Made by a program: the position numbers and the translations under genes. The notes beneath the pieces are model-generated. The model searched no databases and was not told where the DNA came from. It saw nothing but the letters and a program-made list of their open reading frames with translations. Of a stretch of DNA of 22,956 bases, positions 1 to 12,600 are shown piece after piece. The stretch covers positions 1-22,956 of the forward strand of contig QXVZ01008510.1 of NCBI GenBank assembly GCA_008931825.1, given 5' to 3'. How positions within the stretch are numbered: the first letter of the stretch is position 1; each line of letters begins with the position of its first letter. The stretch is from Phallusia fumigata (lineage: Eukaryota > Chordata > Ascidiacea > Phlebobranchia > Ascidiidae).

Positions 1-508
1 TTTAATAAACTTACATTAAAAAACTACTTATACAAACCAAAAAACAAACTATATACCAGGTTATAAGTTGCAAAAAAGGTTATACATTAATGATTCTGTG
101 ACGTATAATGGCAAATATTTATACTTCAACGCGTGCATTTTGTTATGCGTATCACTGCATGCGTGGTTATCAAAACTCTTCAAAAATAACCCTTGAAACG
201 ATGCGCTGTATATCTTAAACAATTCCCTGGTAAACTGGGCAACAATAAACAAATGTACCGGCACATTTTTGAATTATAATCTTTGCTTTGTAAAACACAA
301 CATTGTGTTATTTAAGAAAGTGATGTTCCCACTTAATTGGACAGTTGTACATCTGCAGTAGGGGAAAATCGCTTTTGGGCGTTATGTTTATGGAGAAATA
401 TGATAATTCGACATGACTGAAAAGCAAAAATTAGTTTTTCTAAATGTAAAATTCCATGTTAATCGATATCGTTGCACAAGACAGCAGTAAACTTTTTTGG
501 TCCCAAAG
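1..508. other. left-edge non-coding stretch, probably intron
   Basis: AT-rich sequence with no EGF- or WSC-like coding. It ends in a pyrimidine-containing tract and AAAG directly before the first visible WSC exon, so it is most simply the end of an intron of the receptor gene. The 67-codon minus-strand frame at 61-264 has no recognisable domain. Confidence 0.5.
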
Positions 509-660
509 GTTCCTTTGTCCGATGATGAAAAGGCGAAACTGACTCCTGAATATTGCATCGTGAAATGTCGTGAAAACGGATTTAAATATTCGGGAACTGA
601 ATATTCATATGAATGCTTTTGTGATGATCAAATTGGAAAGTTTCCGTTCAAAAACGAGGA
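509..660 (+). CDS. receptor exon 1 (visible): N-terminal half of WSC domain
   Basis: The acceptor is AAAG before 509 and the donor is GTAAGT at 661. The exon reads in from phase 0 and leaves in phase 2 (50 codons plus 2 nt). It carries the typical WSC pattern: [16 protein letters not shown], then ECFC. The frame is open back to a stop at 488-490, so the exon cannot extend far upstream. Confidence 0.8.
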
Positions 661-3600
661 GTAAGTTGAATGTCTTTAACATACAGATGACTTGCTCGCC
701 TAAAACTGAAAGAGTTTCCAAACAAACAGCTTGATTTAAGCATTTTTGTATGATCTAGAACTAAACGGTCTTAGGAATCTGATTTAATTGTACTAATAGG
801 TCTACCTGTTAATTTGAATAAGTTTCCAATGAACTTTAAATCAAACCGTTAAAAAAATTATCAACTGATTTACAGAGACTGTTCAATGCCTTGTTCCGGT
901 GACAGCGAACAATTTTGTGGCGGTAATTACCGAATGACCGTATATGGTCCTCCTCCACTATCGGGCGCTGCTACAGAACACAACGGCGTTGTGCAAGAAT
1001 GTAAAGCGTGGTGTGTAAACAGCAAGAAAGACGATCCGGTTGGTAATTCCATTATTAAAAGATGTATTACCATGACTGGTATTAAAGTAAAGAATAAATA
1101 CAATTTTGTATCAAAAACAAACTTTATTCCCACAGTCGCAATTTACTGTTATTTATCGCAAAAGGAAAAGTAGCCGTAGCGTTTATATCGATGAATTTCA
1201 AAGCTATTTTGGAAAATAACGATGGTATAAGGTTTGGATAATGTTTAATTTGCAGATGACATGGGGCGAATGTGTAAATGATGGCTACATTGCGGAATAT
1301 TCGGCGACATGCGATTGTATGGTTGGATATACTGGGGATGATTGTGGACAACCTTGTGCACATAATACGTGGGGAAAAGGTACAATGCTGGACAAACATT
1401 CCCTGTTTAAACTTTTTGTCTATACAGTGGATAAATTATTTGTTGTGCCGAACATTCGTACAATAATTCATCTAAAATTGTATATTTTAATTATAAAGTA
1501 GAAACAAATTACCATTTCAACCATATTTAAAAAGGAAAGATAGAATGAAAAGCAACTTTCAAAATGCGTGGCATTATTGATTAGTTTTCATTAATTTAAA
1601 ATTACGGCCCGCCAAATGTTTTAATGATAACTTTTTGACAACTGTATAGGTTTCTTTCTGGCGTCATTATTTTGCAACGTTAGTTAAGGGTGTGACAAAA
1701 CAGCGACAGTTAGGCCAAGCAGCATTACTTGTCAGTATGCCGCCTTTTTAAATTGTACACAACGAAGTTTAACCACCCTAAACTTTTGTAAATAATGGCT
1801 TAGTTGGGCATTGAGCTAGACACAAACGCAAAATGTGTGCAATGTTTGCAATGCGCGGTTAAACATTACATTGTTTACAGACTGCGCGACAGCTTGTTCG
1901 TGTATTTCCACCAACACTGCTTTGTGTGACCCACAAACTGGATCGTGCGTGTGCGCGAGCGGTTTCTATGGAGACAGGTGTCAGTACGCATGCGCAGACG
2001 GAACGTGGGGTCAGGATTGCACCCAGACCTGTTCATGTGGAAGCCATGGGGTGATGCTATTGTAGAATAGCAACCGACATTTATTTGCATTGCATGATGG
2101 CGGGACAGATTTTTTCTAAAGTCTAAAACTCAAAGTCTAATTTCGAACATATTTGTGCAATTTGAGTTGTAATTTACACATATAAGTTCATTTAAAAGGA
2201 CTCAAAAGTATAGCATGGGTTTATATTCGATCCAGTATACTTGCAGACAAACCTAACAAATATACGTAATTCATAAATTATGTGGTTTACAGTCGCCAGA
2301 CACAAGCCAACCACCATGTGACAAGGAAACAGGTGCGTGTAACTGCCAAACTGGTTTCACTGGTTATTCTTGCGACCAAACGTGCTCGTCTGGTTACTGG
2401 GGACCCAACTGCGCGTCGTCATGCAATTGTCAACATGGATCTTGTAACCCCACAGACGGAACATGTTCATGTTACTCAGGTAAATAATTTCCATGTGCCC
2501 CGCGAGCCTTGCCTGAACCCGCCTGGACTTGTCTGCGATGTATTATTCGTTGCATTTTTCTATGCGGCGTGCATTCAACCCATTCGAACCGTTAAATTTA
2601 GTCGTTGTTCTGCTCACTGAAGATAAAACTAACGAAACAAACAAAATCAGTAAGCTGCTAGGGAGCGTATAAGTAGACAAACACTGTGTTAGACTGTTGA
2701 CGGTAGAACACATCAGCTGTCGGGCCGCACTAACTAGTGGTGTTTGGCAAAAACAAAATGTGTANACATATAAGTTCATTTAAAAGGACTCAAAAGAATA
2801 GCATGGGTTTATATTCGATCCAGTATACTTGCAGACAAACCTATATACGTAATTCATAAATTATGTGGTTTACAGTCGCCAGACACAAGCCAACCACCAT
2901 GTGACAAGGAAACAGGCGCGTGTAACTGCCAAACTGGTTTCACTGGTTATTCTTGCGACCAAACGTGCTCGTCTGGTTACTGGGGACCCAACTGCGCGTC
3001 GTCATGTAATTGCCAACATGGATCTTGTAACCCCACAGACGGAACATGTTCATGTTACTCAGGTAAATAATTTCCATGTGCCCCGCGGGCCTTGCCTGAA
3101 CCCCCTCTGGACTCGTCTGTGATGTATTATTCGTTGCATATTTCTATGCGGCGTGCTTTCAACCCATTCGAACCGTCGAATTTAGTCGTTATCACTGAAG
3201 ATAAAAACTAACGAAACAAACAAAATCAGTAGTCTGCTAGGGACCATATAAGTAGACAAACACTGTGTTAGACTGTTGACGGCTGAACACATCAGCTGGC
3301 GGGCAGCACTAACTAGTGGTGTTTGGCAAAAACAAATTGTGTAAAATCACGACGCTAGACTTTATGTCAGAAGGTCGTCGTTTCCACAGCTATAAATCTT
3401 TTTAGCGTATTTTTAACATTTTTAGAAGCACCATTATAGATTTGGGATGGGTAAACTACGCCCTGTGGCCTAATCCAGTCAGCGAATCCTTAAATTCTGG
3501 CCCGTCAGATGCGTTTCTACAAACTACAGCTTTTACATTTTTTTACAAATTCACCCAATTCATTTTTCATTTGCCCGTTTACCAATGACTTGGAGCGTTT

Positions 3601-6600
3601 GCGATTTGTTCAGTAGTTCTTGTCCTCACTCACATGCCGCCAGTCAAATTTAAAGGAAAATCTAGCCCCTGGGACATAACAATTAGCCACCCCTATTGTA
3701 GACCTTTGATTTATTCCTGTGTTAAAAATTGTTTTTGTAGGTTACACAGGTGATGCATGTGACCAGTCATGTCCCAAGTTTGCATGGGGAAGTTATTGTT
3801 CATTGTCATGTGACTGCAATGGACACGAATGTGCAGCAGATTCTGGTGAATGTATTTGTCCGCCTACCGCTGCTGGGGTTCATTGTGAAAATGTATGTGT
3901 AACGTTTCATGTGCGGTTTAGTTTATTTTTTGATTCGGTAACTTACAAATCTGGGTAACTCAGGGTTTGGGCATTTTTTTTTGCCAAAATTCACAAACCC
4001 CAATTCAAACAAAAAAAATACAGATGCTTTAGGTATATCTCTAGAGTCTAGACTTCGCAAATTTGTGTTTTTTGGTCTGAATGTCGGACAGTCTATGAAA
4101 ACTTTTAAATAGGGTTGCCAACTTTGTTAGGCTACAATAAAGGACACAAAAACTTAACATGTCTCGAAAACACATTTTAATTATTATTTCGATCTGATGA
4201 TTACATAAAATATTGGCACTTTTACAAAATTTTTACAAAATTTTACAAAATTTTATTACAAGTTTTCTCACATAGATTTCTTTCATAACAAATTACGGCT
4301 CGATTTTGTGAAGGGGCTCATCACTACCTTGTTGTGCAATATGCTACATTTGTTTTGTTCCTTCCAAGTCTCAGTTCAGAAATTGAACCACAAGTCAAAA
4401 CGGTTTTAAAATAATGGACAAATAGTGCTGTTTTAGATCTCAATAAAGGACAAGGACAAATAAAGCAGAATAAAGAATTGTCCTTTGAAATAAAGGACGG
4501 TTGGCAACCCTACTTTTAAATGTCAATATGTTTCAACGTCATTCCTCTATAGACTGCAGAAATTCCTCTATAGACTGCAGAAAGCTTAGCTACCTTTAGC
4601 GACAGAAAAAAATACAATAGCAAGATGTTTTGTACCAAATGAAAGTGGCATTTTAACTATCTTAACAATGCTCTTTTCTGGTCAAGGGTTGTCCGCCAAA
4701 TATGTGGGGGAACCAATGCACAAACCAGTGCAATTGCGGCACTCATGCTTTGGGGTGTTATCAGTCAACCGGAACGTGTCATTGTGACGTCGGTTTTACA
4801 GGCGCCCTGTGCGACTTGGATTGTCCAGTCGGCAGGTAAGCTTATCAGACAAATTAGTGACTGGTTTTGAATTGAAAACTTAGTTTGAAGGCTCTTTTAA
4901 ACCTGATTTTAAAAGATAAATATCCCGGTTTGTATGCACACAACAGCCGCTCAATTGGTCAGAATCGCCAAAATGGCCGAGTGGTTAGCGCGACCCCCTT
5001 GTGCACACAAGGTTGTGGGTTCTAATCTCATCTCGGTCGCTTGTGTTTCCATGAGCAAGAAACTTGAGCGGCGTTGCTTCAACCTAGAGGAACCCGATGG
5101 GTTGACACAAATTGAAGTCACCAACTTTAAAAATCGAAAAAAAATCAAATAAAAAATGATCCAATGAAGCAGGTAGCTCGACGGCGGACTCATAACGAGC
5201 ATAACGCATCAAAGCGTTGCTCCGCCCACCGAGGATAAAAATGAAACAAACAAACAAACAATCGTGCAGCCAAACGTTTGAAGATGTGTGTATAACTTGT
5301 CCTGGAAAAGCAAGTAGTACAACGCCTGTATTTTGTTCTTCGTGTTATAAAAAAACAACCTTTTCTGGTCAGCTTTTTACATGGAATGACTTGCTTGTCA
5401 AAAACTTTGTGCAACACATATACAATTGTGCGCTAATAATGGTCATGTTACTTGTGACGTCAGACAGGGCAACACTGACACGCTTTGCTAAATTTGACTG
5501 CAGGTTTTCATGTGAATAGAAACCGTTGTAAAAACAGGTTAACAGTTATTTGAATCGGTATTCGTATTCCACATTAAAATGTTTTGCATTGCATTTAAAA
5601 TACGTTTAAATATATTGTCTTAAAACCTAATAGTCATCTATTTTGGCGTGTAGATAGCTTTGATTTGCTTTAACCACACGAACAAGGCAAACTAAACCGA
5701 GGTAACTTTCTTCTGTCCCTTAATTCAAATAGTATTTTTATTTGATACAGATTTGGAGCAGACTGCGTTTACACGTGCCAGTGTTCGTTGGAAAACATCG
5801 AAGGTTGTGACGCCACAAGTGGGACTTGTAACTGTAAAGCGGGATACCAAGGTGTGCAATGTCATACAGCATGCTCAGCTGGAACATACGGTGGGTTTTA
5901 CAAAATTTTAAACACAAAAAGCTTTATTGATTTTTAATTATTTTACATAAAATAAAAAAATTTTACAAAAATGATTTTTATTACATAAAAAGATAAAAAT
6001 GTTTGCCACTTTAACAATTAATAAGAGCCTCTATTTGTATTGCAACGACACCAAACGTTAGTGTAGGGTGCCAACTCTGTTAAGCTACAATAAAGGACAC
6101 AAAAACTGGAATGATATTTTATCGCGTCTCGAAAACACACTTTTAATTAATATTTCGATCTGATGATGACATAGAATATTGGCACTACTGTTATAAGTTT
6201 TCTCACATAAATTTTTTCATAACAAACTATAGCTCGACCGTGTCAAGGGCCTCATCACTAGTTTAATGTTGTATAATATGCTATAGATTTGCTTTGGTCC
6301 ATCGAGTCCCAGTTAAGAAATTCAACCACATGTCAAAACGATTTTAAAATAAAGGACAAATAGGGTTATTGTAAACCTCAATAAAGGACAAGGACAAATA
6401 GAGCTGAATAAAGGACTGTCCTTTGAAATAAAGGACCCTACGTTAGTGTCACTGACATAAGCCGTTCTGTAGCAGTGACCAACTTAAAAGTGGTGGGTTA
6501 TAAATTTTTACTCCTCTTTACACCAGGACCGAATTGTGCCTCGGTGTGTGCGTGTCAGGGTGCCACGTCATGTGACCCGGTCTCTGGGTCATGTGATCAG

Positions 6601-9600
6601 TGCCCTGCAGGTTTTATTGGAGTGACGTGCGAGAGCGAATGTCCCTTGGGTTACTATGGCGACCGGTGTCAGACCCCATGCAACTGTGCGTCTGGATCAA
6701 TTACATCTTGTGACGGCGTTACTGGATTCTGCTATTGTAAGGTACAGGCTCGTTGCTTGTGGCTAAAAGGTGCATTTAAAATCACTTTTGGCAAATATAT
6801 TGTGCAAAATTTCTTAGGGGCGAATCGTTTAAATTAAAGGAAAATAAGTTTTTTTGCAGCCAGGTTACTCAGGTGATCAATGCCAGTTGTCATGTGATAG
6901 TTTGCATTGGGGTAAGGATTGTGCTTTTTCCTGTCAGTGTGTTGAAGCTAACACACAATTATGTGATCCAAGTACCGGTACGTGCACGTGTAAAGGAGGG
7001 TACAGCGGCCAAACTTGTGATATACAGGTAATATTTTTGTGTATGTCCCAGGATAATTCTTTACATGTGACTTGTATGTAAAATTTTTTTCAAACTTTGG
7101 CAAAATCATTGTATTCTTAAAACAGATTAAAAAAATTTGTAAGATGAAAGCGATAAAATATTGCGTCAACTATTTTGTCCTCGCTGGGCCATAGCTACGT
7201 CCAAATGCGACATGCTCAATGTGAGTCAACCGTAGATCTACCTGCCTCACTGCAGTTCTTGTTGATCATTTTTTATGAGATTTTTGGGAAGGTGGTGATT
7301 TTGATTTGGGCTTACCGTGTCGATCGCTAGATGCATGGAAGCAAATGCTGCCTAAGTTTTTTCTCAGAGAAACACAGGCAACGACCAAACAACGAACATT
7401 AAGTCAAATGTTTTGCTTGCCGCCTGTGGTAACTAAACCTCACCTTCCCTTGTTGTTACATACCCACCAGGCATCACCAACCAACCCATTCTCAAAGACT
7501 GTTTTTTGTAGACGTAACAACCAATGTGCAAACAGTTCCGTTTTGTGACGCATAGATATAAACAGGTCCAATAAATTTCCTACATCTTAAATCAAAAACG
7601 TACAATAAAACCCCGCATGTTCAAAAACATAGCAACGACGCATATCTAAAAATCTTTCTACACCTCGTTTGACTTTGGATCAGTCCACGACCGCATGTTG
7701 TATCTGTGACATGTTTAAACTGTTTGGATTTGTTCCAGTGCAATGGTGATCAGTGCCAGGGAACAGGATGCAATTGTTTGAATGGCGGAATTTGTTTGAC
7801 TGACGGTTCGTGTGATTGTTTGGAAGGTTATCAAGGTACAAACTGCGACAGTCAATGTCCACAGGGAACATATGGAAAGAATTGTATTTACACTTGTTTC
7901 TGTCAAAATGGCGCAACATGTTCGCCGGTAGGAGAACTAACTTTCTGATTTACTTATTACCAGCCTGTACATTAAGCAAGTCTTTGCACTCAAAATCAAT
8001 TCGTTTCCAGAGATGTTCAAAGTACAATATCGAATCCTAATGATTCGAATCCAAATTTACCGATTTTATTGGATAATTGAAACGGATATTTTTTGAAAAA
8101 AAAAAAACGATTTGTCTTTACTTTGTTTTAATGCGAGTGATATTCGCAATCACCACAGCGCCTATGCAACGCCGTTGGTTTTTTTAACTTCTTGAAGTTA
8201 ATTGAACAGTCCTTTTCTGTTATTTTGTTGCTTGCAATTATACATGTCGTTCTGTCAAACTTGAAAGCGATATTCTAAATTCGAAACATCTATTCTAGAA
8301 TAGTCAGCTCTTTTTTAAACAACGAACATCTCTACTCCTAACCCCTTTTTTTCGGATGGCATATAACTTTTGAAGCAGGTTTCTTGTAGCCTTGGATCTG
8401 ACTTCCAAAGTAAACTAATTTATAGGTTGTAGTTACGAAATTATCGTTTGTATCCTAGACGGATGGGACTTGTAGCTGTGCACCAGGCTATCAGGGAAGT
8501 GATTGCTCGTCACCGTGTTCACAAGGTCATTACGGTCAAAACTGCGCCAATATTTGTCAGTGTGCCGAAGGCACATGTAATTCGGTCGATGGTTTTTGCA
8601 CTTGTAACCCTGGTTACACTGGAATAAGCTGCAACAGCCAGTGCACACAAGGTAAACTCTAAAAAAATAGCTCCAAACAAATTATTGCGCGGTAAAAAAT
8701 CTTATACATCTGTATTGGCCTTGAAATTAGCTTTTTGTTTGACGTCAGTATGTTTAAAAAGCCATGTAAACTGTTTAGTGTTATTTACAGCTCAAGTATA
8801 TTTGGTAAATCGTTCTTTTTTTCCCTATCTTGGTTAAGATTACGATTGTGATTGACCTCACAGGGAAATACGGACAGGACTGTTTGTATTCATGCTATTG
8901 TGACGTCACACACAGTACTTGTAACGCGGTGACTGGAAGTTGTCAGTGCAATCCTGGATACACTGGATCACAATGCACCTCACAATGTCCGGTAATTTGA
9001 TTTAAAGCTATACAAACTTGGTTTTTAGAGTTGATGGAACTACTTAAACATGGCAATTTTGAAAAGATACCGCCAAATCTCTTCGATAACACAGAAACTT
9101 TTGTGGTAATTTTAGACAAACAAGTTCGGCGCAAATTGTGCGTACACTTGTCCAAACTGTGGAACAAACGCAGCAGCCGGATGCGACCCCGTGTCGGGAG
9201 CTTGTGTGTGTAACCCGGGCTATCAATCCACTTACTGCGATCAACAGTGTGCTCCCGGATATTATGGACAAAACTGCGCAAACAGATGCCCGTAGGTTAA
9301 CTGTGATATGACATTAAAACCGCGTTTGGTAACGAATCTCATTTAAAAATAAACAACAAGCAAACAACGCGATCTTAACAAGAACGCGTCACATGGCCAA
9401 TTAGATAATTTTGTTGATCTGCGAGCACGTCGTTTCGGTTTAATAAAGAATTTAGTGTAAAAATAACTCTAGGCATTGCATATTGGATGTCATGTGGTAT
9501 GTGGAACTACATCGTAAAATTTAGTGATGGGGCTGTAACCGTCATCACCTTGTTTGTTTGGTAGATATGATTGCAAAAATTCTGGGTTGTGCAATTCGGT

Positions 9601-12600
9601 GACAGGAGAATGTAGGTGCGCACCGGGATATACTGGAAATGATTGTTCTAATACAGTAAGTCGGCAAGAAATAAAACTACATAAGGTCTGGAAAATTGGT
9701 AACATCAAGATTCTGTTTGTTTAGTGTTTTGAAGGGTATTACGGACCGAACTGCGCTGAAATCTGCCAATGTATTTCGGATCAAAGCGATCATTGTGACA
9801 AAACTTCCGGCGAATGTCACTGCAAACCGGGATACATCGGAGGTGTGGTAATAGGGTTGCCAACTTTGTTGAGCTACAATAAAGGACATAAAAACTTAAT
9901 TGATATTTTATCATGTCTCGAAAACACACTTTCAATTAATATTTCGATCTGATGATGACATACAATATTGGCAGTTGACACTACTATTACAAGTAATCTC
10001 ATATAGATTTCTTTCACAACAAATTACAGCTCGATTTTGAGAAAGATCTCAATACTTCCTTGTTGTATAATATGCTAAATTTGTTTTGATTTTTTGAGTC
10101 TCGGTTCAGAAATTTACCCGCAAATCACAATGATTTTAAAATAAAGGACAAATAGTGTTGTTTCAAATCTCAATAAAGGACAAGGACACCCCCCCCCCCC
10201 CCCCCCCCCCCCCCCCGAAATAAAGGACGGTTGGCAACCCTATGTGGTAACATAATAACGTTTGCAAAATTACATGCATCGCAAAACTTGTCGAGATAGA
10301 TGCCCAACCTATACCAATTGGCGCTAGCAGTTTACTTCTGGCACAACAAAGAGCTGCAGAGATGTTACTTTGTTTCTTCCCCCCAGTCGTGCTTCTCATA
10401 TTGCGCCAAACTCACTCTCTTGTGAGCCCCGTCACATAACACCTTATAATTACGGTGTAGCTGCAGCGCGTTCGACCCCGATCCACCAATTGTGCCCTTA
10501 ACATTTTTTCAATAAACTCAACTCAACTCTTCTTTACAGATTGCCTGCTTTAAGGTCATCACTCAAATAAAACGTTTGCAACTGCCGGTTAGTGTAGGTG
10601 TAACCTATGGAGTGATAACCTTAGGACAGGCAATCTATTGCTACATGAGGCGCACAGAGGAGCAATTTATAATTTGTGGCAATATATATTAATTTTATAC
10701 ACACCACCAGTAAGGTTTAGGTTAGGTTTAGGACGATACACTATATTTTAAGATGGAAAACTCTTTTCGAAATGTTCACGAAATCTCGTGTAATCAGTTA
10801 TGACGTTCAATCAGCCATTGGCGCAACCCCGATAAAATAATTATTGCACGTTGCAGAAATTTGCCAGACAACATGTCCTGTGGGATATTATGGATCTGAC
10901 TGCCTCAGTGCTTGCCAGTGCGATGTTACATCGTCAACCTGTAATCCTGTGAATGGCTTTTGTTCATGTTTTCCCGGCTATTATGGATCGGATTGCAAAT
11001 CGAGTAAGCACAGGTTTTATTGTTATTTGCGCTGCTTTGTAGGGATGGGCCAAAACTGCAAGTGTTCTGTTTGGTCGAGCACCGAGCATCTCGCGTTAAC
11101 GCTCGGTGCTCGGTCGAGCACGCTCGGTGTATTGTGACGTCACAAACATTCCTATTTACACTGTAGTTTTTACGTTTTTCAAGGTCCCTTATCTAGCCAA
11201 TAGGGCCGTATTTAAGCTCTAGAGGTCCCTTTTGCATAACATGTGAGGCAAGCCAACGCTAAGTGAAACACCCAGTTTTTAAGTAACAACCGCAGCACAC
11301 GAAGACTCTGATGTCATGTCTGACGCTAAGAAATATGCCCACACTCTAAAAACACAAGACTACTCCTTACAACCTATTCGTTGCACATGTTCAATCTTTT
11401 GTCTAATACTCGGCTTAGTTTATGCGACTGCTCGGCCGAGCGCCGAGCATCAAAAATTGCGATGCTCGGTACCGCGTACTCGGGTTCTGGCTCGGTTCGG
11501 CCCATCCCTACTGCTTTGTCTATCCTATGTTTTTTGGTTTATACTTGTATTCACTAACAAATCGCATTTAAATGAGTGTAAATGTGTATGTAGCTTGTCC
11601 ACAAGGAACCTGGGGTGCTGACTGTTCATCAACTTGTTTTTGTTCCGAATTTGCATCCAGTTGTGACCCTAGCACTGGAAAGTGCAGTTGTCTGGCTGGT
11701 TACACTGGAGACCTCTGCGAAATTGGTTCGATTTTGTCGGTTTGGGTTTTCGAAAACTAACCAGTTCAACCAACTGTTTTCGCTTTAGAATGTGAAAATT
11801 CTTGGGGACAGGACTGCGCATACCCGTGTACGTGCCAGAACGGTGGAAAATGCGATCACAGAAATGGCGTTTGTCAATGTACTTCCGGATATACTGGCCA
11901 CTCGTAAGACACCACTGTATATCAGTCACAAATCCATCGAAGTGTCTAAATTTACTACACTCAATTTACTGGTTTATGAAGGCCCATATTTCATCAAGAT
12001 TAGGAAAAAACTTTGCAGCTAAAAAGATTAAAAATTTGTAGTTTTAGGCGTTAGAAAACGGTAGTAGTTTTATTTTCACTTTTAATTGCCTTACAACGTC
12101 AACAGTACGCTTGTTTTGTAGGTGCGAGTATTCCTGTGATGCCCAACATTTCGGTTTCAACTGTGCTCAATTATGTTCGTGTCCTGACGCTTGTGACCCA
12201 GTTTCTGGTGCTTGTTTGTGTTCGCCTGGTTTTACTGGTGCTAACTGTCAAACAAGTACGTACAGAATTTTTTTCTCCAAAAGCGACCTAAAATAGTTTC
12301 GTACTCCTACGTGACTATAGAGTAATATGTTTGCATAGCACTTTCTTTCCTAAAGGTTTCGAATATTTTTTGGTTTTAAGTTTTTTATCGGTCTCAGCAT
12401 TTGTCTTCGCACATAATTGTACGCAAACCAAAAACGAACTATAAAAAAAATACGAATCCTAGTAAGTCATAAATTCAAAAAAGTACAAAAATATAAAAAA
12501 AAATAAATTTATACATTGATAATTTCTGTGTTTTTTTGTATCTTATTACCCATTAAAAACAAAGAAAGAAACAAATAGGCTATATGTATTTAAAAAAGTT

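Larger units (their letters stand above)
2178..2764 (+). repeat. direct duplication, copy A (contains EGF exon 5a)
   Basis: This segment is nearly identical to 2766-3343, including introns on both sides of one exon. Differences are scattered substitutions and small indels, for example five bases absent from copy B near 2252. The copy stops at TGTA directly before the N at 2765, while copy B runs through the same TGTA into unique sequence. This pattern fits two haplotypes placed end to end. Confidence 0.9.

Noticed and set aside
886..1173. Single-frame ORF covering the WSC C-terminal exon as a stand-alone 95-residue protein
   Set aside because: Its start is an internal Met of the exon and its end is intron read-through past the GTAAAG donor. 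The phases fit a spliced gene instead.
2282..3122. Two near-identical ORFs beginning [12 protein letters not shown]
   Set aside because: They read exons 5a and 5b in the wrong frame; the true frame gives Cys-rich EGF sequence.
4972..5045. Functional tRNA (Ser/Leu-like) gene
   Set aside because: The anticodon region folds into a 7-bp stem with a 2-nt loop and the acceptor stem does not pair well. The long A-rich tail points to a SINE.
10163..10399. Glycine-run ORF on the minus strand
   Set aside because: It is the translation of the poly-C tract inside MITE copy 3, not a protein.
10380..10530. Second SINE with B-box GTTCGACCCC and an ACTCAACTC tail
   Set aside because: No clear A box, borders or second copy in the window; noted only in the intron description.
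10705..10732. Telomere-like TTTAGG/TTAGG repeats
   Set aside because: Only about three irregular units, flanked by ordinary intron sequence.
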